Positions 50,409 to 59,573 of a DNA stretch of 64,000 bases are shown here, piece after piece. The notes under the pieces were generated by a model that worked only from the letters and a program-made list of their open reading frames with translations, was not told the DNA's origin and did no database searches. Source of the DNA: JANXQG01 sp963824275 (GTDB lineage Bacteria; Planctomycetota; Planctomycetia; Pirellulales; Thermoguttaceae); assembly GCA_963824275.1 (NCBI GenBank), contig CAWGOT010000013.1, positions 62,001-126,000 on the forward strand. Reading direction: 5' to 3'. Made by a program: the position numbers and the translations under genes. Position 1 is the first letter of the stretch, and each line of letters begins with the position of its first letter.

Positions 50409-51080
50409 TCACTTCGCCAATTCCGTCGTACCAGCGACGACCAACTGCCCTTCTTCCAAGCGAATCGTGTCGATGTGGATGATCTGCTTCCGATTTCCCT
50501 TGGCGGAGGTGATCTTGATCAGGGCCACGGGGTCGCTGTCCGTCTGCCGCCAGCGGAGGTCGACGTTGGATTTTTTCGCCGCGTCCGTGATCGTGTCCAG
50601 GACCGAGCGGAGCGACCAGGGAATCGCCCCCAGCCGGGCCTTGTGGACCCGCAAGCCGACAACGTCGTCCGACTCGCGAAAGGCGCTGATCTCAAGCGAT
50701 ACGACGCCGTGAAATCCGCTGCGATCGAACTGGCAGGCCAACGTGATGCTCTGCCGGCCGATCTCGACGCGAGGATCGTGCATTCCTCCGCTGACGAGCG
50801 TGGGATGGTTTTGCGGCAGGTCGACGGCCAGCCAGCCGTTGATCGTCTGCGCCTTGAAGACCTCCTGCCAGCGTCCCTGGTCCTGCAAATCGCTATAGAG
50901 CGCCGTGACCTGTTTGAGCATCCGTTCGCTGTCGTCCTGCTGCGATTGGGGCGGAACGGCAATCGCTTGGGCATAGAACGCCGGCACGTGCTGCGATGCG
51001 CGGTAGATTACCGCAATGGCTGCCGCCAAGAGGACGAGCACCACGCCGGCCAGCAACGCGAATCGAGTTCGTTTCCGCAT
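50409..51080 (-). CDS. Membrane-anchored hypothetical protein
   Basis: A 223-residue protein from the ATG at 51080. Residues 1-30 (RKRTRFALLAGVVLVLLAAA) are an uncleaved or signal-anchor helix. The outside part shows a helix (DDSERMLKQVTALYSDLQDQ), then alternating strands (VSLEISAFRESDDVVGLRVH, VALIKITSAK) ending TIRLEEGQLVVAGTTELAK. The pattern is like a small beta-barrel or lipocalin-like domain, but I cannot name the family. A start further upstream at 51110 is possible but less typical. Confidence 0.65.
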   Translation of the reverse strand: MRKRTRFALLAGVVLVLLAAAIAVIYRASQHVPAFYAQAIAVPPQSQQDDSERMLKQVTALYSDLQDQGRWQEVFKAQTINGWLAVDLPQNHPTLVSGGMHDPRVEIGRQSITLACQFDRSGFHGVVSLEISAFRESDDVVGLRVHKARLGAIPWSLRSVLDTITDAAKKSNVDLRWRQTDSDPVALIKITSAKGNRKQIIHIDTIRLEEGQLVVAGTTELAK

Positions 51081-51097
51081 GCGAGTCCTTGGAAGGC

Positions 51098-51175
51098 AGG
51101 GTGGCGTCAAGCGCAGCGCGGACCCACCAGAGACTGGCTGGAAGATGGTGGGTCTGCGCTCGCTGACACCACCCT
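51098..51175. repeat. Inverted repeat (AGGGTGG...CCACCCT)
   Basis: Arms from AGGGTGGCGTCAAGCGCAGC and its partner ending CGCTGACACCACCCT are largely complementary, with inner GGACCCACCA/TGGTGGGTC pairing. It lies between the tyrS end and the membrane-protein gene, and resembles the family at 9215 and 55929 in its outer bases. Confidence 0.65.
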
Positions 51176-51199
51176 AGAGTGTGTCGTGTGCCTACGCTC

Positions 51200-52486
51200 C
51201 TATTCTACGAACCGCAGCAAGCCATAGTTCTTTTTTCCTTTGCGGAGGACGATAATCGACTCGCCGGCCAGGTCGGCGGGCGTGAGCCGGGCGTCGACGC
51301 TTTCCACGCGGCGATTGTTGACGTAGCCGCCGCCCTCGCCGATCGCGCGGCGGGCTTCGCCCTTGCTCTTGGCCAGGCCGGCCTCGAAAAAGGCGTCGAC
51401 AACGGCCACCCCCGCACTCGCCAGCAGTGAGCGCGGCAGCTCCTTGCTGGGCACGTCGGCAAAGACCTCCGTAAGCTGGGCGTCCGACAGCTTCTCGATT
51501 TCCGCGCCGAAGAGGATTTCCGAGGCATTCAGGGCCGCAGCCAGCCCTTCGTCGCCATGGACCAGGCGGGTGAGATCGGCGGCCAACCGCTTCTGCGCGG
51601 CCCTGCGGCCCGGATCGGCGGCGTGCTCGTTCTCCAACTGCTCGATCTCCGCCTGGCCAAGGTCCGTGAAGTACCGCAGGCACTTGCCGACGTCGGCATC
51701 CTGGGTGTTGTACCAATACTGGTAGAACTTGTAAGGGCTGGTTTTCTCGGCCGAGAGCCAGAGGGCGCCGGACTCCGTCTTGCCCATCTTCGTGCCGTCG
51801 GATTTCGTCAGCAGCGGGCAGGTGACGCCGTGGAGTTGCACGCCGCGGATCCGCCGGGCGAGATCGATTCCGGCCGTGATGTTGCCCCACTGGTCGCTCC
51901 CGCCGGCCTGCATCTCGCAGCCGTAATGTTCGTTCAGATAGACGAAATCGTAGGCCTGGAGCAGCATGTAGCTGAATTCGGTATAGCTCAGGCCGGAGTC
52001 GGTCCGTTCGAGCCGCGCCTTGACCGAATCTTTCGAGAGCATGACATTGACGGGAAAATGCTTGCCGATGTCGCGCAAGAACTCGAGGTAGCCGAAACGG
52101 CCCATCCAATCGTAGTTGTTCACCAACACGGCCGAATTGGAACCGCAGTCGAAATCGAGGAACCGCCGCAACTGCTTCTCCATGCCGGCCACATTCGCGC
52201 GGAGGACCTCGACGCTCAAGAGGTTCCGCTCTTCGCTCTTGCCGCTCGGGTCGCCGATCATGCCCGTGGCCCCGCCCACCAGCGGAATCGGCTGATGCCC
52301 GGCCTGCTGGAAGCGGCGGAGGAGCATGACGGCCACGAGATTCCCCACGTGCATGCTGTCGGAAGTGGGATCGAAGCCGACGTAGATCGTCCGCGGCCGC
52401 TCGTTGAGCCAGGCCTGGAGGTTGGCGTTGTCGGTCGTCTGGTGGATCAGCTCGCGCCAGCGGAGCTCAGAAATAATGTCGGGCAT
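51200..52486 (-). CDS. tyrS: Tyrosyl-tRNA synthetase
   Basis: Charges tRNA-Tyr with tyrosine. At 428 residues it is the usual length and the frame is intact. Motifs: the HIGH-like SMHVGN near residue 45, the specificity region GGSDQWGN near 190, the KMSKS-like DGTKMGKTESG near 228, and a C-terminal S4 RNA-binding domain with AIGEGGGYVNNRRVES. Start ATG at 52486. An unusual repeated region lies directly upstream (52493-52689), between this gene and ispD on the same strand. Confidence 0.95.
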   Translation of the reverse strand: MPDIISELRWRELIHQTTDNANLQAWLNERPRTIYVGFDPTSDSMHVGNLVAVMLLRRFQQAGHQPIPLVGGATGMIGDPSGKSEERNLLSVEVLRANVAGMEKQLRRFLDFDCGSNSAVLVNNYDWMGRFGYLEFLRDIGKHFPVNVMLSKDSVKARLERTDSGLSYTEFSYMLLQAYDFVYLNEHYGCEMQAGGSDQWGNITAGIDLARRIRGVQLHGVTCPLLTKSDGTKMGKTESGALWLSAEKTSPYKFYQYWYNTQDADVGKCLRYFTDLGQAEIEQLENEHAADPGRRAAQKRLAADLTRLVHGDEGLAAALNASEILFGAEIEKLSDAQLTEVFADVPSKELPRSLLASAGVAVVDAFFEAGLAKSKGEARRAIGEGGGYVNNRRVESVDARLTPADLAGESIIVLRKGKKNYGLLRFVE

Positions 52487-52492
52487 GGGGGA

Positions 52493-52689
52493 AAGGATGA
52501 GGGATGAAGGATGAGGGATCAGGGATGAAGGATGAGGGATGAAGGGATCAGGGATCAGGGATAGGGATCAGGGATCAGGGATGAAGGATGAGGGATCAGG
52601 GATGAAGGATGAATCCCCTGACCCTTATCTCTCATCCCTTATCCCTTATCCCTCATCCTTTTTTCTATCCTTCATCCCTCATCCTTCCG
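52493..52689. repeat. Minisatellite with inverted halves (GGGATGAAGGATGAGGGATCA units)
   Basis: The left half is a tandem array of GGGATGAAGGAT and GGGATCAGGGAT units; the right half (about 52618-52686) is the complementary CCCTCATCC-type array. The halves can pair in a long, purine-on-one-strand hairpin. It separates ispD from tyrS, so it would lie in a shared transcript. Confidence 0.85.
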
Positions 52690-53430
52690 TTACCTCCACA
52701 TGTCGTCTCCAGCGAAGGGATGCGCGGGGCCGAACAACTTCGCCTTGGGAAGGGCCTTCAAGGCGTGCTCGGCCAGCCGCAGATCCTCTTTGGTCGTGAT
52801 CTTGAGGTTGATGGGCGAGCCGTGTACCACGGTCACCGCGTGGCCGATCCGCTCGACAAGCTGCGCGTCATCGGTGGCCCGAAAGTCGCCGCGCCGGGAA
52901 TATGCGTCCATCAGCAACTGGCGGCGAAAGACCTGCGGCGTCTGGGCCTCCCAAAGACCGTCGCGGGCGACCGTCTCCTGAATCTTCTGATCGCGGCCGA
53001 CCCGCTTCAAGGTGTTGGCGACAGGGATGGCCAGGATCGCGGCCCCGGACTTCTCGGCCGCGAGGAACACGTCGTCGATCCAGACGTCGGCGAGGCAGGG
53101 TCGGGCCGCATCGTGAACGCATACGAAATCGGCCTCGGGCTTCACGCGGGCCAAGGCCGCCGCCACCGAATCGAAACGCTCCGCGCCGCCCGGCACGACG
53201 TCGATGCCAAGAATCGCCACGTTGGAGCCGAACTTGAAATGGAAATCGTCGCGGTCCTGCGGCGCAATCACCACCAGCACCTGCACCACGTCGTTGCGCT
53301 GCAGGAAGCGTTCGGCGGAATGGAGCCACACGGCCCGGCCCGCCAGCGGCACGAAGGGCTTCTTGTAGTAGTCGTCCTTGAACCGGCTGCTCGATCCGGC
53401 GGCAGGCAGAATTACGGCAAACTTGGCCAT
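52690..53430 (-). CDS. ispD: 2-C-methyl-D-erythritol 4-phosphate cytidylyltransferase
   Basis: Adds CMP from CTP to methylerythritol phosphate in the MEP isoprenoid pathway. The 246-residue frame is intact. Motifs: nucleotide-binding VILPAAGSSSRF at residues 6-17, FVCVHDAARPC near 100 with the metal-site Asp, EAQTPQVFRRQLL near 165 and RATDDAQLVE near 185 with the catalytic Asp region. The position just upstream of tyrS, same strand, suggests a shared transcript. No other MEP gene is in the window. Confidence 0.93.
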   Translation of the reverse strand: MAKFAVILPAAGSSSRFKDDYYKKPFVPLAGRAVWLHSAERFLQRNDVVQVLVVIAPQDRDDFHFKFGSNVAILGIDVVPGGAERFDSVAAALARVKPEADFVCVHDAARPCLADVWIDDVFLAAEKSGAAILAIPVANTLKRVGRDQKIQETVARDGLWEAQTPQVFRRQLLMDAYSRRGDFRATDDAQLVERIGHAVTVVHGSPINLKITTKEDLRLAEHALKALPKAKLFGPAHPFAGDDMWR

Positions 53431-53499
53431 GCGATCCCAAAACCTAGTCCGGACTCTTCACAGCATTCCGCATCCCTGGACGCACGATTCCGCGAAGCG

Positions 53500-54642
53500 T
53501 CAGTTAATTGGCCAATCGACCGGGTTGCCCAGGGGCGTCACCGCTTCATTGCCGTCGATCGTGGCCATGCCCTGGTAAATGCCGGGGTCGATCGCGTTGG
53601 AGAGGAAATGCGTGCTGGCGTCGCAGCCGACGAAGTTCGCACCGGCGGCGTGCCGGCTCGCAAAGCCAAAGCTCTGCTGCCAGACCGGCGAGAAGCTTGC
53701 CGTCGTCGTCCCGGAAAGCTGCTGATAATAGTTCAGGGGGATGCCGCAGGTAGCCGTGGAACCGTCAAACCAGAACCAGAGCGACCATCCGCAAAGTTCC
53801 GGCACGACCTCGCCTATCAGCAGCGTCTTGCTGGCGCCGTCATGAATATCCATGTTGCCCGTCATGACCGGGGCGCCGCCGGCCGCGGGCGAGCCGCCGC
53901 GGCAGAAAACTCCATTGCTATGATCCAAGCCGTCCTTGTTACCGGCGTTCCGTCCAACCGTCGAAGTGATCGTAAAATTCGGGAACGATTGGATCCAGTT
54001 GCTTCCCAGGCAACCCCTATAGTTCGTTGTGGCGTACAGCAGACTGTTGCTGTCGAGCATCTGATTGCCGATATGGCCCTTCTGCGTATCCGACGGGCAG
54101 AGAAACGTGGTGATCGGCGTTTCGAGCGCGGAAAGGTTGTTGATTCCACTCCCGGTATTCTGATAACTCATGGGCACCAGGTTGCCGTAGCTGCCCGCGC
54201 CGGGGGCCAGCGTGGGATCTTTGCCGAGCGCGATTGTGTCGTAGAGCGGCTTGTTGTCGAGTTGCGGCAGGATGGCCGCGAGCCAACTGACACCGACCGA
54301 ACTCCCTGGGCCTTGGCCTGAGGTGGGAGTGCCCACCGTCGCGACCTGCCCCCAGTTGAAGGGATATTGCTTATTGCTGGTTTCGTACTGGTTGGCGGCC
54401 AGCGCGATCTGGCGGAGGTTGCTTGCGCAGGAAGAGCGGCGTGCGCTTTCGATTGCCGCGTTGACCGCCGGCAGCAAGAGACCGATCAGGATGCCGATGA
54501 TCGCGATCACCACCAAAAGCTCGACCAGCGTAAACCCGGAATTACGCCGGCTCAGCCTGTTTTGTGTATGCGGCATACTGCCATTGTCTTGTATCAACAT
54601 TGATCCACCCTCCACGTTTGCGTTGGCGAGGCGACTTGCCAC
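53500..54642 (-). CDS. DUF1559 prepilin-like protein (third copy)
   Basis: Third DUF1559 family member, 380 residues from the ATG at 54642, or shorter from ATGs at 54600 and 54576. The prepilin-type signal RRNSGFTLVELLVVIAIIG has Gly at -1 and Glu at +5. The family plan follows: SCASNLRQIALAANQYE, VSWLAAILPQLDNKPLYD, FLCPSDTQKG, ATTNYRGCLGSN, DGASKTLLIGEV and ANFVGCDASTHFL near the end. It is less similar to the tandem pair at 39-41 kb than they are to each other. The -35/-10 pair at 54679-54707 is a likely promoter. Confidence 0.85.
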   Translation of the reverse strand: MASRLANANVEGGSMLIQDNGSMPHTQNRLSRRNSGFTLVELLVVIAIIGILIGLLLPAVNAAIESARRSSCASNLRQIALAANQYETSNKQYPFNWGQVATVGTPTSGQGPGSSVGVSWLAAILPQLDNKPLYDTIALGKDPTLAPGAGSYGNLVPMSYQNTGSGINNLSALETPITTFLCPSDTQKGHIGNQMLDSNSLLYATTNYRGCLGSNWIQSFPNFTITSTVGRNAGNKDGLDHSNGVFCRGGSPAAGGAPVMTGNMDIHDGASKTLLIGEVVPELCGWSLWFWFDGSTATCGIPLNYYQQLSGTTTASFSPVWQQSFGFASRHAAGANFVGCDASTHFLSNAIDPGIYQGMATIDGNEAVTPLGNPVDWPIN

Positions 54643-54678
54643 TCCGGTACCCCTTGCCCCTATTGGTCAGCATACTGC

Positions 54679-54707
54679 AATCTATCGCAATTGAAAAGCT
54701 CTTTCAA
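54679..54707 (-). promoter_or_regulatory. Promoter of the third DUF1559 gene
   Basis: On the minus strand TTGAAA (54707-54702) and TAGATT (54684-54679) are 17 bases apart. The start point would be near 54672, 30-95 bases upstream of the possible ATGs. The element overlaps the end of the upstream dehydrogenase gene. Confidence 0.55.
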
Positions 54708-55903
54708 CAGGTTTTTTCATGCCTTCTGGCCCACCAAAGCAACCCACCACGCCAGAGGGGAAAGCCGAGGCCAAAAATCATCGCCAAATCAATCTGCCAG
54801 GCCCTGACAATCTCCTCTTGAAGCATCCGCGCTGCCTCGGTTGCCATTGGAGCGAGAAGTCGATCGCTTAGCGCACGATGATTGGCTGACGTTTCATCAC
54901 ACGAGCGATGAGACATGCGCAGATCACCAGCTATTTCGCCACAAGTGGGGTTCGGATTTTTCCCTGGATAAGTGTAGAAGCCGGCCCCGGCCTTCATTCC
55001 AAATTGCTCCCTCTTCACGAGTCGAACCAATAGTTCACTTCCGGGCGACCTCTCCGTGTAAACCTCCTGCAGCACGACCCCGCTTTGAAGGGCCGTGTCG
55101 AGTCCGATCTCGTCCAGAATCTCCAACGGTCCCAGCGGCATGCCGAATTGGACCATGGCCGCATCAATCCGCTCAATCGGCACGCCTGCAGTAACCATTG
55201 CAAGGGCCTCGTTCAGATAGGCCATGAGCAGACGATTTACGACAAAGCCTGGGCCGTCGGCAACCACCAAGGGCAGCTTTCCCAACATGCAAACGTGGGC
55301 CACCACCGCGGCCACGGTTTCGGGGGTTGTCGCAGGACCGGGAATCACCTCGACCAGCGGACGCAGCCAGACCGGGTGGCAGAAATGCAGTCCGCAGAAT
55401 CGGCCCGGATCGGCCTGCCCCGCAGCCAGTCGGGCAATAGGAATCGTGCTTGTGTTCGTGGCCAGGATTGCGGAGTGAGGCAGATGCGGGTTAAGTTGGG
55501 AATAAACTGTCTGCTTGGCAGCCCGCTTTTCCACGATTGACTCCAGCACGAGATCACAGCCGGAAAGATCGGTAATGTTCTGGGTGTAGGCGATGGGCTG
55601 GTTCAAAACCTGCCGCCACCTCTGCTTGGCCGTGGCCAGCTCATCGCCCGCCATTACCGCCGCCTGTCGCAAGGCTTCCGGGCTCTTGTCCATCAACACG
55701 ACCGGAATCCCATGCTTGACATGCTCGATTGCAATCGCGGTGCCCATGATCCCCGCTCCCACGATGCCAACCGAGCGAATCGGCCGCACGGAGTTCGACC
55801 CCATAATTTGCCGGCAATTCTCGCGGCAAAGCGTCACCATGCGGCGAACGTTTTCAAGGGCCGCGGAAACTTCGGATTGGACTATTGGCTCGGAATCGGG
55901 CAT
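54704..55903 (-). CDS. 3-hydroxyacyl-CoA dehydrogenase
   Basis: NAD-dependent oxidation of 3-hydroxyacyl-CoA in beta-oxidation or related acyl metabolism. I use the ATG at 55903, giving 399 residues; the first 50 are an extra helical tail. The Rossmann loop is SVGIVGAGIMGTAIA near residue 51; the catalytic region follows at ILATNTSTIPIARLA and RFCGLHFCHPVWLRPLVEVI with the catalytic His, then GKLPLVVADGPGFVVNRLL and the C-terminal domain ILDEIGLDTALQSGVVLQ. Only the dehydrogenase part of a FadB-type protein is present: no hydratase domain is fused or adjacent. Confidence 0.88.
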   Translation of the reverse strand: MPDSEPIVQSEVSAALENVRRMVTLCRENCRQIMGSNSVRPIRSVGIVGAGIMGTAIAIEHVKHGIPVVLMDKSPEALRQAAVMAGDELATAKQRWRQVLNQPIAYTQNITDLSGCDLVLESIVEKRAAKQTVYSQLNPHLPHSAILATNTSTIPIARLAAGQADPGRFCGLHFCHPVWLRPLVEVIPGPATTPETVAAVVAHVCMLGKLPLVVADGPGFVVNRLLMAYLNEALAMVTAGVPIERIDAAMVQFGMPLGPLEILDEIGLDTALQSGVVLQEVYTERSPGSELLVRLVKREQFGMKAGAGFYTYPGKNPNPTCGEIAGDLRMSHRSCDETSANHRALSDRLLAPMATEAARMLQEEIVRAWQIDLAMIFGLGFPLWRGGLLWWARRHEKTC

Positions 55904-55928
55904 CGGATTTGGGATTTGGAGCCGGCAG

Positions 55929-55970
55929 CGTAGGGTGGGACCAGCGAGCTTGCGAGCGCCGGCCCTACGG
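55929..55970. repeat. Palindromic repeat (CGTAGGGTGGGACC family)
   Basis: CGTAGGGTGGGACCAGCGAG pairs imperfectly with the end of CGAGCGCCGGCCCTACGG. The same outer bases occur at 9215-9268 and 59611-59668. It lies upstream of the dehydrogenase gene. Confidence 0.65.
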
Positions 55971-56105
55971 ACCTGAGATTTGGAGATGGTGATGGCGCCG
56001 GGTTGCTGGACTGGACGCGGATTATAGTATAAACTTGGAAACGCCTGATCGCCCCCAGTCCAATGAGGGGTGCAGAGCAAATTCCTTTTCCACGCTGGAA
56101 CCGCC

Positions 56106-57413
56106 ATGTCCGAGATTCAAGCCTTTCGTGCCGTTCGTTACAACCTGGGCCAGGTGGGGTCGCTGAGCGACGTGATCGCCCCGCCCTACGACGTCATCGG
56201 CCCGGAGCTCCAGGCCGAGCTCTACGCAAAGAGCCCCTATAACGTCGTCCGCCTGATTCTCAACAAGATCGAGCCCGGCGACGACGACGAGGTCAACAAC
56301 CGCTACACCCGCGCCAAGCGGTTCTACAAGGACTGGCAGTCGGAGGGCGTTCTCTATACCGATCCCGATCCGGCAATCTACGTCTATCACCAGGAGTTCA
56401 CCGCCGAGGGCGTGAGCTACAATCGCCGCGGGTTCATGGCCCGGCTGCGGCTCTCGCCGTTCGGCGAAGGGCAGGTCTTTCCGCACGAAGAGACCCTTCC
56501 AGGGCCGAAGGTCGACCGGCTGATGCTCATGACCACGACGAAGGCCAACCTGAGCCAGATTTTCGGCCTCTATCCCGATCCGGCCAATGAGGCCCAGGCG
56601 ATTCTGGACGAGGCGATCAGCCGCCTGACCCCGATCGTGGCGACCGATCACTTGGGCGTGGTCAACAGGCTTTGGTCGGTAACCGACATTCGCGCCATTG
56701 CCGCCGTGGCCGCGGTGGTCGGGCCGAAGCCGATCTTCATCGCCGACGGCCACCACCGCTATGAAACGGCCTGCGAATATCGCCGCCATATCTACGAATC
56801 GGGACTTCCTCGGCAAGGACCATCCGGCCAATTTCGTGTTGATGATGTTCGTGGCCATGGAGGATCCGGGCCTGATCGTGATGCCCACGCACCGGCTGTT
56901 CCGCGGATTGCCGCCGATTGACCAGCGAAGAGCTGGCCGCGCGGCTGTCGCCGTGTTTCGCCATCCGGCCGGCGGGCCAAGGTCCGGACCAGGCGCCAGC
57001 CGTCTGGGAAGATATCGAAACGGGCGGCAAGCAGGGGACAATCGGACTGTTCACCCAGAAGGACCAGCGTTGGGTGTTGGCCGATCTGACCGAGGCGGGC
57101 CGCACACGGATGGCCGAAGTGGCCAAAGAGCATACGCCGGAGTGGCAGGGGCTTGGCGTGGCATTGCTGCACCGCCTGCTTGATCGAAGACCTGTTAGGC
57201 GGGAAGGATCTGCCCAAACCCCGCTATGTCCACCTGGTCCAGGAGGTGGTCGATGGATTGAAGACGGGCGAATTTCCCTTGGCGGCCCTGGTCATGCCGG
57301 CCACGGTCCAGCACATCCGCACGATCAGCCTGACCGGCGAGCGAATGCCGGCCAAGAGCACCTATTTCTATCCCAAGCTGCTCAGCGGACTGGTGATCAA
57401 CCCGCTGGAGTAA
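56106..57413 (+). CDS. DUF1015 family protein (frame-disrupted)
   Basis: A conserved protein of about 435 residues with unknown function, common in planctomycetes and other phyla. From the ATG at 56106 it starts IQAFRAVRYNLGQVGSLSD and VIAPPYDVIGPELQAELY, a family mark, and includes FIADGHHRYETACEYRRH near residue 215. Frameshifts lie near 56810, 56920 and 57170; the remaining parts (NFVLMMFVAMEDPGLIVMPT, TIGLFTQKDQRWVLADLTEA and PKPRYVHLVQEVVDGLKTGE) continue the family order, ending at 57413. The parS sites and parAB follow directly. Confidence 0.85.
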
Positions 57414-57417
57414 CTGG

Positions 57418-57433
57418 AGTTTCACGTGAAACG
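57418..57433. promoter_or_regulatory. parS site 1
   Basis: AGTTTCACGTGAAACG differs from the bacterial chromosomal parS consensus (TGTTTCACGTGAAACA) only at the outermost bases. ParB binds such sites to load segregation complexes near the replication origin. It lies 177 bases before parA. Confidence 0.85.
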
Positions 57434-57468
57434 CGTCTGGGGCGAGTTTTCCAGACGCTGAAACTGGG

Positions 57469-57484
57469 GGTTTCACGTGAAACA
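57469..57484. promoter_or_regulatory. parS site 2
   Basis: GGTTTCACGTGAAACA matches 15 of 16 bases of the parS consensus. It is 36 bases downstream of site 1, in the gap before parA, so the pair may both seed ParB loading and repress parAB. Confidence 0.88.
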
Positions 57485-57539
57485 TGCCGCCAAATTGCCA
57501 TTTCCTGGCAGTCCAGTCCCTGGTTACAATCTGCCCGAA

Positions 57540-57593
57540 GTACTCATCACGTTCCGCGTGATGCGATTCCATCACGCGGAGCGTGTTGAGTAC
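57540..57593. repeat. Palindromic repeat (GTACTCATCACG family), copy 3
   Basis: GTACTCATCACGTTCCGCGT pairs with ATCACGCGGAGCGTGTTGAG, continuing TAC. The same arms occur inside the vWA domain (1939-2005) and the TPR region (5664-5722). Here it lies in the parA leader, 16 bases before the start. Confidence 0.8.
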
Positions 57594-57609
57594 GGCGCAT
57601 GGAGGCGGT

Positions 57610-58357
57610 ATGGGGCGGTCCTTGTGTGTGGCAAACCAGAAAGGCGGCGTGGGCAAGACGACCACCGCTCTGAACCTGGCCGGCGCGCTGGCCAAGGCCG
57701 GTTGCCAGACCCTGCTGGTTGACCTTGACCCCCAATGCAACGCCACCACCGGCCTCGGCCGGCAGCCGGTCACCAGCCATCCCCTGGTTTCCGGCACGCC
57801 CATCCGCCAGGGCGTCGTGGCAACTGACGTCCAGGGACTGGATTTGCTTCCCGGCAGCCGGACGTTTCGCGACGTGGAGACCTTGACCAAGGACGACGCG
57901 GTCCAGGCCGCCCAACTCCGCGAACACCTGACCCGCGGTTTCAGCACCTATGACTATATCTTGATCGACTGCCCGCCCTCGCTGGGTCCACTGACCGAAG
58001 ACGGCCCTGGCCAGTTCCGACGAAGTGCTGATGCCGATCCAGTGCGAGTTCTTCGCCATGGAGGGCCTGACGCAGATGATCGCCACGATCGGGCAGATCA
58101 TGCAGCAGGCGGGCCATACCCTGCGGTTCGGCGGCATCGTGCTGACGATGTACGATCACACGCCTGGAACTGACCCGAGAAGTGGATCAGGAAGTAAGAG
58201 ATTTTTTTGGAGAAATTGTCTTTCACACCGTGATTCCCCGCGACGTGGCCGTTTCGGAGGCCCCCAGCCACGGCCTGACGGTTATCGATTACGCGCCCGC
58301 TCGCGCGGCGCGCGGGCCTACGTTGAACTTTGCATGGAGGTATTGGATCGTGACTAA
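57610..58357 (+). CDS. parA: Chromosome partitioning ATPase ParA (Soj) (frame-disrupted)
   Basis: Works with ParB and parS to separate replicated chromosome origins. The ATG at 57610 has GGAGG four bases upstream. The deviant Walker A is ANQKGGVGKTTTALNLA, the Walker A' region LLVDLDPQCNATTGLG and the Walker B-type strand YILIDCPPSLGPLT. An extra base near 58003 shifts the frame just before SDEVLMPIQCEFFAMEG; another near 58165 leads into LELTREVDQEVRDFFGEIVF, TVIPRDVAVSEAPSHGL, and the end returns to VELCMEVLDRD with TAA at 58355-58357. The stop overlaps the parB start. Confidence 0.93.
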
Positions 58358-59558
58358 GGAACGCCGACTCGGACGCGGGCTGGAGGCCCTGTTAGGACAA
58401 CTTCCCGGATGGAACGGCACCACGCCGCCCGGTCAACCGTTTGCGGCCACGCAATCGACGACCGCATCGACAACGGAAGGCAACTCCACGCCGGCCACGA
58501 TTCCCATCCGGCCGCTGGAAGCAGCACCGGTTGTCGCGACCAATCCGGCCGGGCAGCCTGCCGTGGCGACGGCACCGTCGGTCGGACGGATTGCCAATCC
58601 GTCGCACGATGCTGCCTCGCGTGCCCTCGAAACTGGCCCTGTAGGACGGATTGCCAATCCGTCCCACGATGCCAATCCGTCCCACGAAATTTCGGCCGTG
58701 ACGGCGGCATCGGCCGCGTCCCTGAAGCTCCCGCTGGAAAGCATCAAGCACAATCCGCACCAGCCGCGTCAGGACTTCGACCCCGACGAATTGCAACGCT
58801 TGGCCGACAGCATCACCTCGCATGGGCTTCTCCAGCCGGTGGTCGTTCGGCCTTGGGAGGGCGGCTACCAGCTCATTGCCGGCGAGCGCCGCCTGCGCGC
58901 CGCCCGCCTGGCCGGATGGAGCGAGGTGCCGGTGACAGTCGTCGAGGCCGACGAGCGACAGACGGCCGAATTGGCGATCGTCGAGAATTTGCAGCGCAAG
59001 GACCTCAACGCTTTGGAGAAGGCCGCATCGTTCCAGCGGTACCTGGATGAATATGGCGGCACCCAGGAGGAACTGGCAGGGCGGTTGAAGCTGGATCGCT
59101 CGACGATTGCCAACCTGATTCGGTTGTTGGAGCTGCCCGCCGCCGTACAGGACGCCCTGCGTCGCGGCAAGATCACCCCGGGCCATGCCAGGGCGTTATT
59201 GCCGTTGGGCGACGAGCGGGAGCAGGTGGCGTTTTCGCGAGCGAATCCAGAAGGAGGGGCTGAGTGTGCGGCAGACTGAAGGGCTGGTCCAGGAGATGAT
59301 CGCCGCCATCGATCGCGGGCCTGTGGGGGTCGTAGGAAGCGATGGCCGGTGAGCCCGCCGCCCCGCCGCGCCTCGGATCACGTCGCCGCGTTGGAGCAGG
59401 AGTTCCGCGCCGCCTTGGGGGTTCGCGTCAAGATCACGCACGACGCCCGAGGGCGGGGCAAGGTCGTGATCGTCTTCGGCAGTCACGAGGAATTCGAGCA
59501 GATTCGGCGGCAGATCTGCGATGGCGGCCGGGCCCTGCGGAAAGGTCAGGCTGGGTAA
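58350..59558 (+). CDS. parB: Chromosome partitioning protein ParB (Spo0J) (frame-disrupted at the end)
   Basis: Binds parS, spreads on DNA using CTP in characterised relatives, and stimulates ParA. The GTG at 58350 begins ERRLGRGLEALLGQLPG, the usual ParA-interacting N-terminus. An Ala/Thr/Pro linker carries two in-frame palindromic repeats (58583-58605, 58641-58686) that are not found in typical ParB. The ParB/Srx domain (LPLESIKHNPHQPRQDFDPD, HGLLQPVVVRPWEGGYQLIA, GERRLRAARLAG) and helix-turn-helix (ENLQRKDLNALEKAASFQRY, QEELAGRLKLDRSTIANLIR) are intact. The C-terminal dimer region is reached through shifts near 59235 and 59340 and ends at 59558. Confidence 0.92.
58583..58686. repeat. ACGGATTGCCAATCCGT palindromic repeats inside parB
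   Basis: Two copies (58583-58605 and 58641-58686, the second with an extra half unit) of the palindrome ACGGATTGCCAATCCGT lie in the parB linker and are translated as GRIANPSHDA-type inserts. A third copy, GTAAGACGGATTGCCAATCC onward, is at 2399-2426 in the giant vWA gene. Confidence 0.85.
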
Positions 59559-59573
59559 GTGGATCGCGAGCAG

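Noticed and set aside
52493..52689. CRISPR array
   Set aside because: Units are contiguous without unique spacers and the second half is the reverse complement of the first; it is a minisatellite.
52609..54321. A 570-codon plus-strand frame across ispD and the DUF1559 gene
   Set aside because: It crosses two real genes on the other strand and includes the minisatellite; no motif or ribosome binding site supports it.
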